Positions 51,049 to 62,195 of a stretch of 64,000 nucleotides of DNA are shown piece by piece. Source of the DNA: Paramecium sonneborni (Eukaryota > Ciliophora > Oligohymenophorea > Peniculida > Parameciidae). The stretch covers positions 250,982 to 314,981 of the forward strand of contig CAJJDN010000036.1 in the NCBI GenBank assembly GCA_905182985.1. The letters are read 5' to 3'. Below the pieces are notes generated by a model. It was not told the DNA's origin. It saw only the letters and a program-made list of their open reading frames with translations, and searched no databases. Position 1 is the first letter of the stretch. Every line of letters starts with the position of its first letter. The translations under genes were made by a program, and so were the position numbers.

Positions 51049-51519
51049 TCATTTCTTTGCAGGTTTCTTTGTATTCTTTTTTGCCTCTTCTTCTTAACGT
51101 AATCTATCTTCTTCTTCTTTACGTTATTTTTCAAGTTTTTATTAAACTATTTGTTCTTTAATTGAATCTATTTCTTTTGCTAATTGATTATTTTCTATAC
51201 AGTTATAATAACATTCATTAACCTTATTCTAATTATTCAACATCTAATTTCAATTTCTCAAATTCTTCATGGGCTTTCGTATCTTAATGTACACTAAAGT
51301 AATCAATAAGTGCTTAACTTGGAGAATCAGGTTTATTGGGTGCATTTCTTAAAGCAAGAAGAACTATAAAATTATTAAACAATATATATATAATATACAT
51401 TTAACAATAGCAAGAGTGACATCTTGATTTACTAAGTATTCTCTAAATTCTCTTTCTTTATATTCATTCATCTTAGCTTAACTAAGTAATGGTTCTTCAA
51501 CTGTTTTTTCTTAATTCAT
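51049..51519 (-). CDS. MYCBP (AMY-1) homologue
   Basis: 135 residues after introns 51364-51398 (35 nt) and 51195-51222 (28 nt). Matches the MYCBP pattern REFREYLVNQDVTLAIVKFL, LRNAPNKPDSPSQALIDYF, KLDVEQLEQENNQLAKEID, then a Lys/Glu coiled-coil tail ending KKPAKK. MYCBP binds AKAP proteins and is found in sperm and cilia in animals. The 35-nt intron is the longest accepted here. It is divergent from SPEF1, with 18 bp between start codons. Confidence 0.8.
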
Positions 51520-51537
51520 TATTATTTATTTATTAAT

Positions 51538-52145
51538 ATGATTAATATACATAATCTCTCAAATATTCAAGATGAACTCTATCAACTCTATACTTGGGTT
51601 GATGCTGTTCCATTTTCAAGACCAAAAAAAAATATTGCTACTGATTTTGCAGATGGAATTTTAATGGCAGAAGTTGTTCATCATTATCTACCAAAACAAG
51701 TCGATTTATAGAATTATTCTTAAGCCAATTCTTTTTAATCTAAATTATCAAATTGGAATACTCTTAATACAAAAGTAATAACTACTCATTCCATTTAGAA
51801 TAGGTCTTTTAGAACCTAGGTTTTCAATTGACATAAAATGATATTCAATAAGTTATCTCTGCACAAACCGGTGCTATTGAACGAGTTTTAAAGATCATAA
51901 AAGAAAAGATTATTAATTATTAAGATAATCAAACTGTAGAACCATTAAAATCATCTGCCACCAACACTTCTATTAATAATAATCAATCCACAATATAAGA
52001 TTTAGAACAAAAAATAGAAGATTAAAAAGATATCATAGCCATTTTAGAACTTAAAATTAACAAACTTTAGGACTTAATTAAACTAAAAGATGATAAAATA
52101 TAGACATTTTCATCAAAACTTTAGCAATTAGGTGTCAGGTTTTGA
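51538..52145 (+). CDS. SPEF1/CLAMP-type CH-domain protein
   Basis: 192 residues after intron 51775-51803 (29 nt). The calponin-homology domain (about 1-105): ELYQLYTWVDAVPFSRPKKN, DFADGILMAEVVHHYLPKQV, VFQNLGFQLTQNDIQQVISA, GAIERVLKIIKEKI. It ends in a coiled coil (DIIAILELKINKLQDLIKLK). SPEF1 binds and bundles microtubules in the ciliary central pair. The alternative 24-nt intron end was rejected because it leads to a TGA within ten codons. Confidence 0.85.
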
Positions 52146-52164
52146 TTAGTTTATATAATAATAT

Positions 52165-54365
52165 ATGAATATCAATTACTTATATTAATAAATTGAAGAC
52201 TAGGATGAATAGATCGAGAAGGCCACTAAAGTTATTGAAACACTTACAGCAGAAGTAAGAATGCTCCCTAATACAAGATTGAAAACCAATAAAAAGAGAT
52301 TATAAGATTGAAATATGAAAATGAATATTTGAATTCATAAAATAAAATACTTGAAAAGGAAAAGCTTACACTTTTAAAAGAGAGCAATAATATTGATACC
52401 ATTAAAAAATGTGAAATTAGACAAAAGCAGATTAATGTGAATTAAAAAGAAAAAATTGAGAAATTCCAAAACTTATGGGCATAATAGGAGTTGAATTATA
52501 ACAATACTATCATAGAATTAAATGAAAATATTAAATAGTTATAATTGCAAAATGAAGAAAAATCAAATGATCTAGAATTACTTTACAAACAAGGATAATA
52601 ACAATAATTAGCAATAAATTAAGTAATGGAAATTTTAGAATAAAAGGAACAAGAATTATAGTAATTAAATTAATATCTTAATAATCAAAAAGAAAATTAA
52701 GATTATTTTAGTTCTTAGTATAAATAAGACATAGAAAATCTAAAGAAATTCACAGAAAACTTATTTATTTAGTCAGATAAAAATATAGTTATGCAAATTA
52801 ATAAAAATAAAAATTAAAGGAATGGCTCATCATAAAAAGATATTAATTAGACTAATCAAATTGCTTAGCAATATAAAGAGGAATAAAAAGATGAATTACT
52901 TATTTATGATATTATTTTGAGATAAAGTAATTATATAAATGAAATATATGCAAAGTTATAAAATACTATTTCAAATGAATAACTTTCAGAATTTATTGTT
53001 CAAGTAAATTATATGAGATAATATTATGAAATCATTTAAGATTAAATTTAAGAAATCAACACTGAAAGAAATATTATTTATCAAGTAAGATATTTATTTT
53101 TAATCTCAGGCTTATCAGAATTTAGTGTAATAATCTAAAACTTAGTAATCATATATTGAACAACTTGTAATAATAATTAAAAATTACTAAAATAGTTAAA
53201 ACAATCTTGATATTGAGGAAATTAATAATATTTAGTAATTAGATTTTAAAATTCTTAATCCAATTAATGAATATATGCAAAAAATATTATAAAGTCATTA
53301 ATCTATATTGTTAGCTAAAGATGAAGAGAGAATCTCTTTAGAACGTTAAAATTAAAAGTTATAATAGAAACTAGATTAAATTTAATCTTAATAATAATAA
53401 TAAATGCAAAATTCTTAATAATCGCAATAATTAGTTTCTTTATTGTAGAATCCTAAAAAATCAGTTAAAAGCAATAACAATTAAAATAAGATGGAATTAT
53501 TGGAAAAGGAAAATTTATAACTAATTGAATAATTGAACGAGCTTTCAAAAGAACATGAAGAAACTGTTAAAATGCTTGATAAAGCAATAACATAATTAGA
53601 GTAATAAACTGAAACAATTTAAAAATTTGAATTAGAATAAAATAATAAAATGAAAAATAAAAATAGTTTTATTGAAACATAATAACCTACTACATAATTA
53701 ATAGAATCATAAATTGATAAATTTTTGGAATCATGTTCTGTAATAATTATTAATATTCAAGTTACTGACTCCATTAAAATCATAACCTGATAGTGTAGTT
53801 TAAAAGACCAATATATTGATTGATCTTGTTACAATGCTAACAGATTCTTAACAGTAAGATATAATATTTAAATAGTGATATTTTATCAAAATTATTAGTA
53901 ACTTTTTTAGTGACAAGAGATAATAAGAGTTTATAGGGATTTGAAAAAGATTTTTCGACTCTTAAATCAATTAGACATAATGTTGGAATATTAGATTATT
54001 TGGATTAATTGGAATGTTTGAAGAATGATTTGTTAAATATTATTGAAAAAGAATTGAAATGTGAATATGCAATACCATATGGAAAATCAATTCTTATTTA
54101 AGTTCTTAATTAGATTGCTTAAAAATATATGGAAATAGTTTAAAAAGATACATAATCAATTGAAAAAGAGATGAAGAAATACAAAAACCATATAATAATA
54201 TATAAGATGTACAAATAATGGAAAGAGTGTATTTTGGATTTTAGTGAAATAATATTTGAGATTATAGAAAGTATTGATCATATAGGTTAACCTTAATTTG
54301 AAAATAAATTGAATAGGTAAATTGAAAAGCTTAACTACAATTTCATTGATAATTTCAATGATTGA
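52165..54365 (+). CDS. Long coiled-coil protein
   Basis: 702 residues after introns 52255-52277 (23 nt), 53085-53109 (25), 53740-53761 (22), 53854-53875 (22). It is almost entirely Glu/Lys/Gln/Asn-rich helical coiled coil with Gln runs near 53380-53430. The last 150 residues (LVTFLVTRDNKSLQGFEKDF and SIRHNVGILDYLDQLECLKN) look more globular. No family was recognised. It starts 19 bp after SPEF1 on the same strand; a structural role in cilia or cortex is possible but not shown. Confidence 0.7.
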
Positions 54366-54486
54366 TTATAAATTATATTTATAAAATTAAATATATCAAA
54401 TAGGTATCTCATTGACAATATTGCCTCTGAAGGTGTCCTAAGAGTGTTATCATAAATTAAAATTTTTATTAAAATAATTAAATTCT

Positions 54487-56585
54487 ATGTTGCAACGATT
54501 ACCTAATAAATATAAAGAAGAATTCAATAAATTCAATCAAATTGGAAATGAAAGATAAACATTTATTGATAGTGAATTTGATTACAGTGATTAAAATAGT
54601 CATATTCAATTCTTAAGAATAGGGTCTCTTCAATTAAATAAGAACATTTAAGCATGTTCAGAATTCAAAAGATCATAATATTATCAGGATAATTCCTTAA
54701 TTAATGCATTTAATATATTATAGAAGGATATCCAATTTGTAAAGAATATATATTTGAATTTAAATTCATTATATGGAGTTTGGTTAAATTTGTAAGGGGA
54801 ATGGCATTTAATAAAAATTGATGAAAAGATTCCCTGTTATTTAACTGGAAATATTTAAAAGTTAGCTACCTTATAATGTGAATGTGAATGGCCTATTATG
54901 ATAGAGAAAGCAATAGTAAAAGTACTTGGAAAGAATTATGATATTTTGAATAGATTAATAGAAGAATCAATAGAATCTTTTATGTTTGTAATTATAATAA
55001 TTGAAATTAGATGTTGATTGGTTAACCAATAATGAAAGTGAGTACAGAAGATATAAATAATTTAAGAAATGTAATTCTCACTTAAATGTAATGTCACTCA
55101 TTGTTATTTGCAGTATAAAAGTAGAATGGTTTAGAATGTGGTTATGTAATTTAAGCAATAGTTAAAGGCAATATTAAAGAATAAGAATTAATTCAAATGA
55201 GAGCAGCAAATAGAAATTCAATTATTTAAGGATGTATTACATTTTAATTTATTTAGAATAGTAAATCTAAAATGATAAATGCATATTTTTCTTAACATTT
55301 AAGTAATTCTCAGAGATATTTCCAGAATTATGTATAATTAAACATCATCCTAATTATTAATGGAATTCAAAAGAATTAATTGTTTAAGAGAAGAAAGAAT
55401 AATAATAATATGTTGAAAATATATATTGTTATGATTTTGATGTGGTTTAAGAGTCTCATCTTTATATATCAATTTGTTAGAGAGATTAAAATTTCAATTC
55501 AAATAAATTAGTATCTCCTATTAAATATGGTTTGATTCGTATTTTAATTTCTAAAAAGAATGATGATTAATATGAATTCATAACTGGAGATTATAATATT
55601 AAATAAAATGTTTGCTTAGAAATATAATCATTAGAATAGGGTTAATATACTATTTTTTGTTAAGCTTACTTTTATAATTAGATCGAAAATAATCCATAAT
55701 TATAACTTGAATAATAAAGATTATTGGTTTAATATTTTGGATCTTCAGTCCCTGATAACTTAATAAAAAATAATAGTGAAATTTTGGAAGCAAGCAAATT
55801 AATGTTGGCGAGTTTAGCTTAAGCTAATGTAAATGTAGAAAATACAAGAACCTATGAATAATTAGAATAACCAGAAATATAAGTTACAACCTAAATGAAT
55901 TTAGGAATGTTATATTTTTATTATAGAAATTTGGGAACAACTAAAATAGAAGAAGAAGTCATTTTTGATAAATGTGACAATATTATTGATTATGAAACTA
56001 TGAAGACTCAAACTAAATTTAATGTTATTGTACCTCCTCATAATGATTATCTCAAATTATATGTTTATGACCCTATTGTCATTTTCAATGAAGATTCACC
56101 TGTCTTTTAATATTCATGTAACATTAAATCATTAGTACATTCAACTAAAAAAACATTAATGACTTAATCAATGAATTATAGTAAAATTCATAATAAATAA
56201 TCAATCTTTGAAAGCACAGGAAATAATCCCTCTTTAGAATTAATTACTTTTATGAAGGAACATGCTAAATAAGCAACCAGAATTTGGAATAATAATCCTA
56301 TAGATGTGTAAATGTATATTTATCAACATTAAAAAGGTATTATATAATACTTATTTTAAAGGTGTAATCATTCTGTATTTAAATAATACATAAAATATAT
56401 ATGAAGAAAAGCTAACATTTACTTTAGATAATTTAGCTATAAATTGCTCTCCTTCTTTGAAATAAGGAAATTCAGTTTATTTTTAATTGGATTCATATGC
56501 TCATCTCTTTATATATTTAGACATCATTGATTAAAAAAAGTCTTATTCACATAAAATTTAATGTATTTATACCCATTATAAATGA
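54487..56585 (+). CDS. Calpain-like protein with lost catalytic residues
   Basis: 675 residues after introns 54988-55010 (23 nt), 55303-55325 (23), 56337-56361 (25). The calpain fold is marked by LYGVWLNLQGEWHLIKIDEK and CEWPIMIEKAIVKVLGKNYD, then GLECGYVIQAIVKG and IQMRAANRN. The Cys box (QGxxGDCWFLAA) is replaced by YYQDNSLINAFNIL, putting Ser near residue 70 in place of Cys. The His segment (GHAY) reads CGYVI, and RNPWG reads RAANR. All three catalytic residues therefore appear missing. Two to three C2-like beta domains follow (LYISICQRDQNF, LKLYVYDPIVIFNED, IYLDIIDQKKSY). A regulatory or scaffolding role is inferred. Confidence 0.7.
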
Positions 56586-56858
56586 TGAACAGAATATGAT
56601 TTTTTATTAAAATTTATTTTTAAATTACTTATGAATTATTCTACATAATATTCTAAACATCATTAACTTTCTCTTACTTATAAATATGTTTATGATATAT
56701 AAATTTGAAGGATTAATGAGATTTGCATATATTATAAATGTTAAATTTTAAATAAATTTTAGTTATTTCTTATTATGGAATCCATTTTAGAAATTAAAGA
56801 TTGATTTAAAATTAAAAATAATATTTAGTTAGAGCAACTATTTAATACTATATTTTTA

Positions 56859-58528
56859 ATGCAACAAAAAAAGTTATATAGAACAATGCATTTGGTTTGT
56901 GACAACAATAAAAATTAAGATAGAATATAACAATTAATATATGATAACTTAATTGTTCAATATGCTCAGAATGATTAACTAAATGCAAATGTATAGTTAT
57001 AAATGATATATAGCTTATTACAGCATATATAGAAGATTTTTTTTAATAATTCAATACAAAAGATGCAATTAGAATTTTGAGGGAAGAAGTGAAATAAGCT
57101 GTTGTCAAATCAAAAGAGGAAAAAATAATGTTGATTTAGAAATTAAATTAAAGAATTTAAAGTATTATATTTAAGATTCTTAGAGAGATAAAAAGAATAG
57201 GAGTTAAAGGGCAAGGAAATCTTAAAGCAAGAAAACTAAATTATGGAAAGAAAAGAAGAAATATAATAATAAAAAAATTAAGAAACTTAAAAATATTTAA
57301 AGAATGATAATGTAATTGATGATCAAAAGAGAAAATCAATATATAAAGTTGATGGTTAAATTGATGAATGGGGTGCAATAATAAGATACAATACTTTGTA
57401 ATTTTAAAAGGAAATAGAGGAAGAAAAAAAGAAAAAAATTGTACATAGACAAAGGATAAAAGAAGATTTAGATAAATAAATAGCTGAGAAAGAAAAAAAT
57501 AAATAAAAGGATAAATAAGATGACTTATTATATTATACAATAAGTTTATAACAATAAAAAGACTATGAAAGATAATAAGAACAGATAAATGAATAAAAAA
57601 AGTAGTAAGAAATATTTGAAAAGAATATAAGGGATCAATAAGTTCATTTAAATAAAAAACAAAAGTAAAAATTAAAATTGAAGTAGGAAAGAATAAAATG
57701 TTTATATTAAATAATAAGATGATGAGATGCTTTAAAGAATTAAGAAAGAGATAAAAGCAGAGGATGAATTAAATAAAAGAAAGAAAATGGAATAAGTAGA
57801 AAAATTATAATATTCAATTAAATAAAATGAATATTTAAGATTAAAAGTAAAATTTTTGATAGAATATAGGCAAAAGAAGAGATTATAAGAAATAATGAGC
57901 AAGAAAGAAAATAATAAGAATTATTTATTTTAAATGAAGATTTGTAAAATAAAAGACTTGAGAGATTAAGAAGGGAAAAAATAGACTTAATGAATTCTAA
58001 CTAAAATAATTATAGTTAGTAGACAATAAGGTAAAAACAAAATAATAAGGATATGAATGAATCATTAGATGATTATTGGCTTAATAAAAGAGATGAGTAT
58101 GAAATTTATTAAATTTGAGAAATAACTTAAACAAAAGAGAAAAATAAATATAACTTTATAGTGTACTTGATAAGTAGATTTTAGAGAAAAAAAGAAAATA
58201 GACTTAAGAAAAATCAGAAAAAAAAATAGTTTTTGAAAGTGAATTACAAGAGTAAAAAGATGTATAAAGAAAAGAGGAAGAAAGAAGAAATGTATAAAAT
58301 AATAGATAATAATAGTATATCAGATAAATGTATTTAAAGAATGCAGAGGAATTAAAAAAATAGATAGGAAATGTACAAAATGGATCACCTTTGAAATTAA
58401 AAGGATAATCTTTTGAAAGGATGGGTGAATAGGAATTATTATAAAATAAGAAGATACTTAAAAAGATAGCAAATGAATCAGCATTAGGAATTTAAGTAAA
58501 AAAGACAGAAATCTAATATGCTGAATGA
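56859..58528 (+). CDS. Coiled-coil protein with possible LisH motif
   Basis: 518 residues after introns 56991-57013 (23 nt), 57162-57183 (22), 57665-57686 (22), 57847-57869 (23), 58097-58119 (23). Residues about 40-75 (NLITAYIEDFFQQFNTKDAI followed by RILREEVKQ) resemble a LisH dimerisation motif. The rest is a highly charged Lys/Glu/Gln/Arg coiled coil (DDEMLQRIKKEIKAEDELNK, EEERRNVQNN). Such proteins occur at basal bodies, but no specific family was recognised. It ends 24 bp from the convergent TVP23 gene. Confidence 0.7.
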
Positions 58529-58552
58529 TTAGTATTCATTATGATAATTATA

Positions 58553-59312
58553 TCACCATTATTATATAGCTTTTAAGCCAATTTTAGTCATATATTCTTT
58601 GGCTTTCTTTTAGTGTTCTCCTCTACATTTATAGAACTATAAAAAATTAATGCCTGTTAAACAAAAGGCGGTCATTGCTAAGACAGCCTAGATTAAAGTT
58701 TAAATTTTACATTAAACCATCTTAAACCGATTAAATCTAATAAGATCAAAATTCCCCAAGTTATTACAACTCCAAATTAGGCAAACCAAAAGATATTTGA
58801 ATTGAATGGATTAGGAACAAAATTAGCTACTTAAGATTCATATATCCATTCTTCAGATCCATCATCCTTTACTTCAGACCACCATCTTAATCCAACCAAT
58901 TTTCTAAAATAATTTTATTGTTCTACCTTCCTGTTATATTCTTGACTGTCCAAAAATCAATTGCTGATAAAATCACTACTATGATGAAACAATATGTTAG
59001 ATTTAGTAACCCTTCTGGAATGAAAAATCTATTCTTTATGCTTATCTTACGCAAACATTGCTAGACCCTTAAATAAACAATGAAACAATTATGAAAGGAA
59101 TTATGGATCTGCAGTTTTTGGTGGCATTTCAACTATTGGTATTGCTACTTGTTGAGGTTATTGAACTTAAGAGACAGTATTTGAAGACATTTGATTAACT
59201 TTCTTTTCATCATCTCCTAATTTTATGTTCACATTGTCTAAATCTGGAATTGAATGTTAGACATCTTATTGATCATCACCAATTTGCTATTATTAGATAC
59301 ATAGAATACCAT
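58553..59312 (-). CDS. TVP23: TVP23 (FAM18) Golgi membrane protein
   Basis: 222 residues after introns 59287-59309 (23 nt), 59029-59050 (22), 58904-58926 (23), 58688-58710 (23). Family signature [20 protein letters not shown] then WWSEVKDDGSEEWIYES and NPFNSNIFWFAQFG, plus hydrophobic segments LTYCFIIVVILSA, VVITWGILILLDLIG and VLAMTAFCLTGINFLQFY. TVP23 acts in late-Golgi/endosome vesicle traffic. The only upstream in-frame ATG is placed directly against an intron, so exon 1 codes for a single Met. If that is wrong, the next Met (MSSNTV) would shorten the polar N-terminus by about 35 residues. Confidence 0.85.
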
Positions 59313-59536
59313 GTTCACTTTATTTATTTAAATTAATTAAAACCCACAATTTCGGTATTAAATTCTTAATTCTATAAAAAGGAAATCATATCCTTATGTT
59401 TATGATGATCAAGTATTCCGACTTCGTAATTAATAGATGTCGACAATCTTCGCCAGTTCTGATCAAAATATATATTATTTTTTGTTTTTGAATATATTCT
59501 TTAATTATAGATAATAAAATTTCAAAAAAATAATAA

Positions 59537-60660
59537 ATGAATTCCACTGTTTTAGATCTCTTTGCTTAAATTAAAGCATTGTATCCCTGTAAATAAATAA
59601 TCTATTGTAGAGTAAAATTAAGAAGAATTTCATCAAAGATTTAAAGGTGATGAAGAATTTAAAAAAATTGTCAAACAAAATAAAATTTCAAAGAGTTAGC
59701 TAGATAATTAAGAAGACAAAGTTGCTTTAATCACTAAATTAAAAAAAATAATTAATGAGACTAAAACAGCACATAAAGATGCATTATTAGCTTCAAAGAA
59801 ATTCTAAATGGCTTCTTAAGAAAAAGAAAAAGGTAATTGTAAAAATCTAATCAAAAGTTTTAAATGAAAATTAAAAATTGAAAAATCAAATTAAAACATT
59901 AGATAATTTTAGAAATACATAAACAAATAAATTAGCTGAATATCAAGACTAATACAATAAAGTAGTTGAGGAAGAAAAATAAAAGAAAACAGAATTAGTA
60001 GAAGGATTCTAATAGGAAATTAAAGATATCTAAACTAAAATGGAAGAAGTTTCTAATGCTAAACATAAAGGTTAGGTTGAGAATGAAGCATTAAATGAAA
60101 AAATGAAAGAAATTAAAGAACATGTTGAAAAGAGAGATAAAATCTTTGATGATGAATTAAATAAACTTGGTAAAATAAAAATAATATTTCCCTAAAGAGT
60201 CATAAAGAAAAGAAAGAGAAACCAAAATATTTGAATAAATCACAAATATCAGTTAATCTCTAGGTACAAGTGAGAATGCAGAGGATCAATTATAGAAAAT
60301 AAAAGAAGAAGAAGCTTTAGTAGATGCTCATTTGAATCCACATCTATAAAAAGCAGAAGAATTCTAATAAATTATTGAAAAGACAAATTCATAATTTAAT
60401 TTATACAAAAATGAAACAGAAAAAGTAATTTCCATTTTTTATTTAGCTTGCATAATAATGTAGAACATTCGAATAGAAATCTTAAGCTTGTTAAAGGAAA
60501 TGTGAAAAGTCAGATATTTATATAGTTGAATAAGCAAAAGAGGTAATAAATCAACTTATTTTCATAGCATCAAACACTCTAAGCTTAATTAAAATAAAAA
60601 TAAGAGTAAATTAATTCATTATTAACACTAAAGTAAACATTATAAAGTGGTTTATTATGA
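59537..60660 (+). CDS. Taxilin-like coiled-coil protein
   Basis: 333 residues after introns 59589-59610 (22 nt), 59833-59857 (25), 60170-60197 (28), 60425-60446 (22), 60543-60567 (25). Continuous coiled coil with taxilin-like order: HQRFKGDEEFKKIVKQNK, KLKKIINETKTAHKDALLAS, LNENQKLKNQIKTLDNFRN, GFQQEIKDIQTKMEEVSNA, NEALNEKMKEIKEHVEKRD, then SQACQRKCEKSDIY. Taxilins bind syntaxins and act in membrane traffic. Coiled-coil bias makes the family call moderate. Confidence 0.6.
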
Positions 60661-60704
60661 GTCATATTTAATGAAGAGTAAATTATAAATATTATAATTA
60701 AAAT

Positions 60705-60920
60705 ATGAATAACTAGTAGAAGTAGCAATAATAAGATCAATATTTCTCTCTTTTCGCTTATCTCTTGAAAGATAATAATGATCTATATGAGGCTTTAATT
60801 GAAGGACTCAGTTAAATTAAAATTTAAAAGTAATATTAATATGATAACTTTAGACCAAAAGATGAAGTATAATTTCTAGGAAATTTTCTTATCAATAAGT
60901 CTAAAGAAATGGAAAAGTGA
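60705..60920 (+). CDS. Small Dpy-30-motif-like protein
   Basis: 71 residues, single exon. Gln-rich N-terminus, helical middle (FSLFAYLLKDNNDLYEALIE), then RPKDEVQFLGNFLINKSKE, which resembles the second half of a Dpy-30 dimerisation motif (Pro..FLxxYLL). Dpy-30-like motifs dock proteins in COMPASS and in radial spokes. Identification is tentative. Confidence 0.5.
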
Positions 60921-61164
60921 TATATTTATAAAACCTGGTATATACTTATTTTTTTGAATCTCTTTAAAATAAATCCTAATTCCTTTTAGATGAATTAATT
61001 TAATATAAAAAATAGTTAGAATAGATTAATAGTTTTTTAACTTAAGCACTCTTATAAGGTTTTTTTAAATTTAACTATTTGATCAATTAAACAGAAAATA
61101 TAATTTTAAGATAAACTAAAACAAAAGTAATTATATAAATGGCTCTAAGAAATATAATGAATGA

Positions 61165-62153
61165 TCATAATTTAGTCCAATCAAATACGTTATCATTTGG
61201 ATATTTCATTCTTGTATAAAGATCTTTCAATAATTTTTTTAACCAAACATAATCAGGTCTTTCTTCAAATTTTAGACTTTTACAATAATTGAAATAGATT
61301 GAAAATTCTTCAGGCAATCCTTCACATAATCTTTCAATAGATGTAGCAATTTTAGATTCTGCAATTTTTTCATATTTATCTTTTTTGTTATCTGTTTTCA
61401 AACCTTGCCAAGGTAGTTATCCGTTTAGAAAATAAACTAAAACATATCCAATAGCTTCTAAATCATCTCTTCTACTTTACTCAACTCCTAAATGTGTATT
61501 AACACTAGCATATCTAGCTGTACCAGTCAAACTTTTACCCTCTCTATAAGGAATGTGAAGATCTTGAATTTAAAAATATAAAATATACTAGTTCTTTAAT
61601 CTCTATACTTCTTAGATAGACCAAAGTCTATAATATAAATGATATCACTCTTTTAAGCTAATCCAATTAAAAAATTGTCAGGTTTAATATCTCTATGAAT
61701 TAAATTTTTGCTATGAATGAATTCAATTCTTGAAAGCATCTATTAAGCAATCATAAGAACTGTTTTAAGTGAAAAATGTCTTTTGCATTAATTAAATAGA
61801 TCTTCTAAATTAGGACCAAGTAGTTCCATCACTAAAATGTTGTATTCTCCTTCACTTCCAACCCAATAAGCTGAAGGTATTCCCACTAATAATATTTGTA
61901 TTAAATTTACTTCCTCCCTACAATACTTTATAGATTTTGCCTTCGAAAATTAATTATGGATGTTTATTGGCCACAGCTTCCTAGATGAATAAAAATTCTC
62001 ATACTAACTTAATGGCAACATCTTGTCCAGTTTATTTATTAGTTCCTTTATTGTTATTAATAATATCATAGTACCTAAAAATATCTAACCAAAAGAACCA
62101 CTTCCAATTTTTTTATCAAAAGAGAATCCAAATTTATTTAGTCCAACTTACAT
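61165..62153 (-). CDS. Casein kinase 1 family protein kinase
   Basis: 294 residues after introns 62046-62074 (29 nt), 61981-62004 (24), 61886-61910 (25), 61563-61588 (26). Intact kinase motifs: Gly loop IGSGSFGQIFLG (about 17-28), VAIKLE (beta-3 Lys), [74 protein letters not shown], the CK1 set in order. It ends soon after the catalytic domain (VFDWTKL), without a regulatory tail. The 24-nt intron 61981-62004 is a multiple of three but carries an in-frame TGA. Confidence 0.92.
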
Positions 62154-62195
62154 ATAAGAATATAATTATAATTGATTTAAATTTAATAAGAATTT

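Noticed and set aside
57241..57540. Minus-strand hydrophobic 99-codon ORF
   Set aside because: Antisense of a Lys/Glu-rich coiled coil, which always reads as Phe/Leu-rich.
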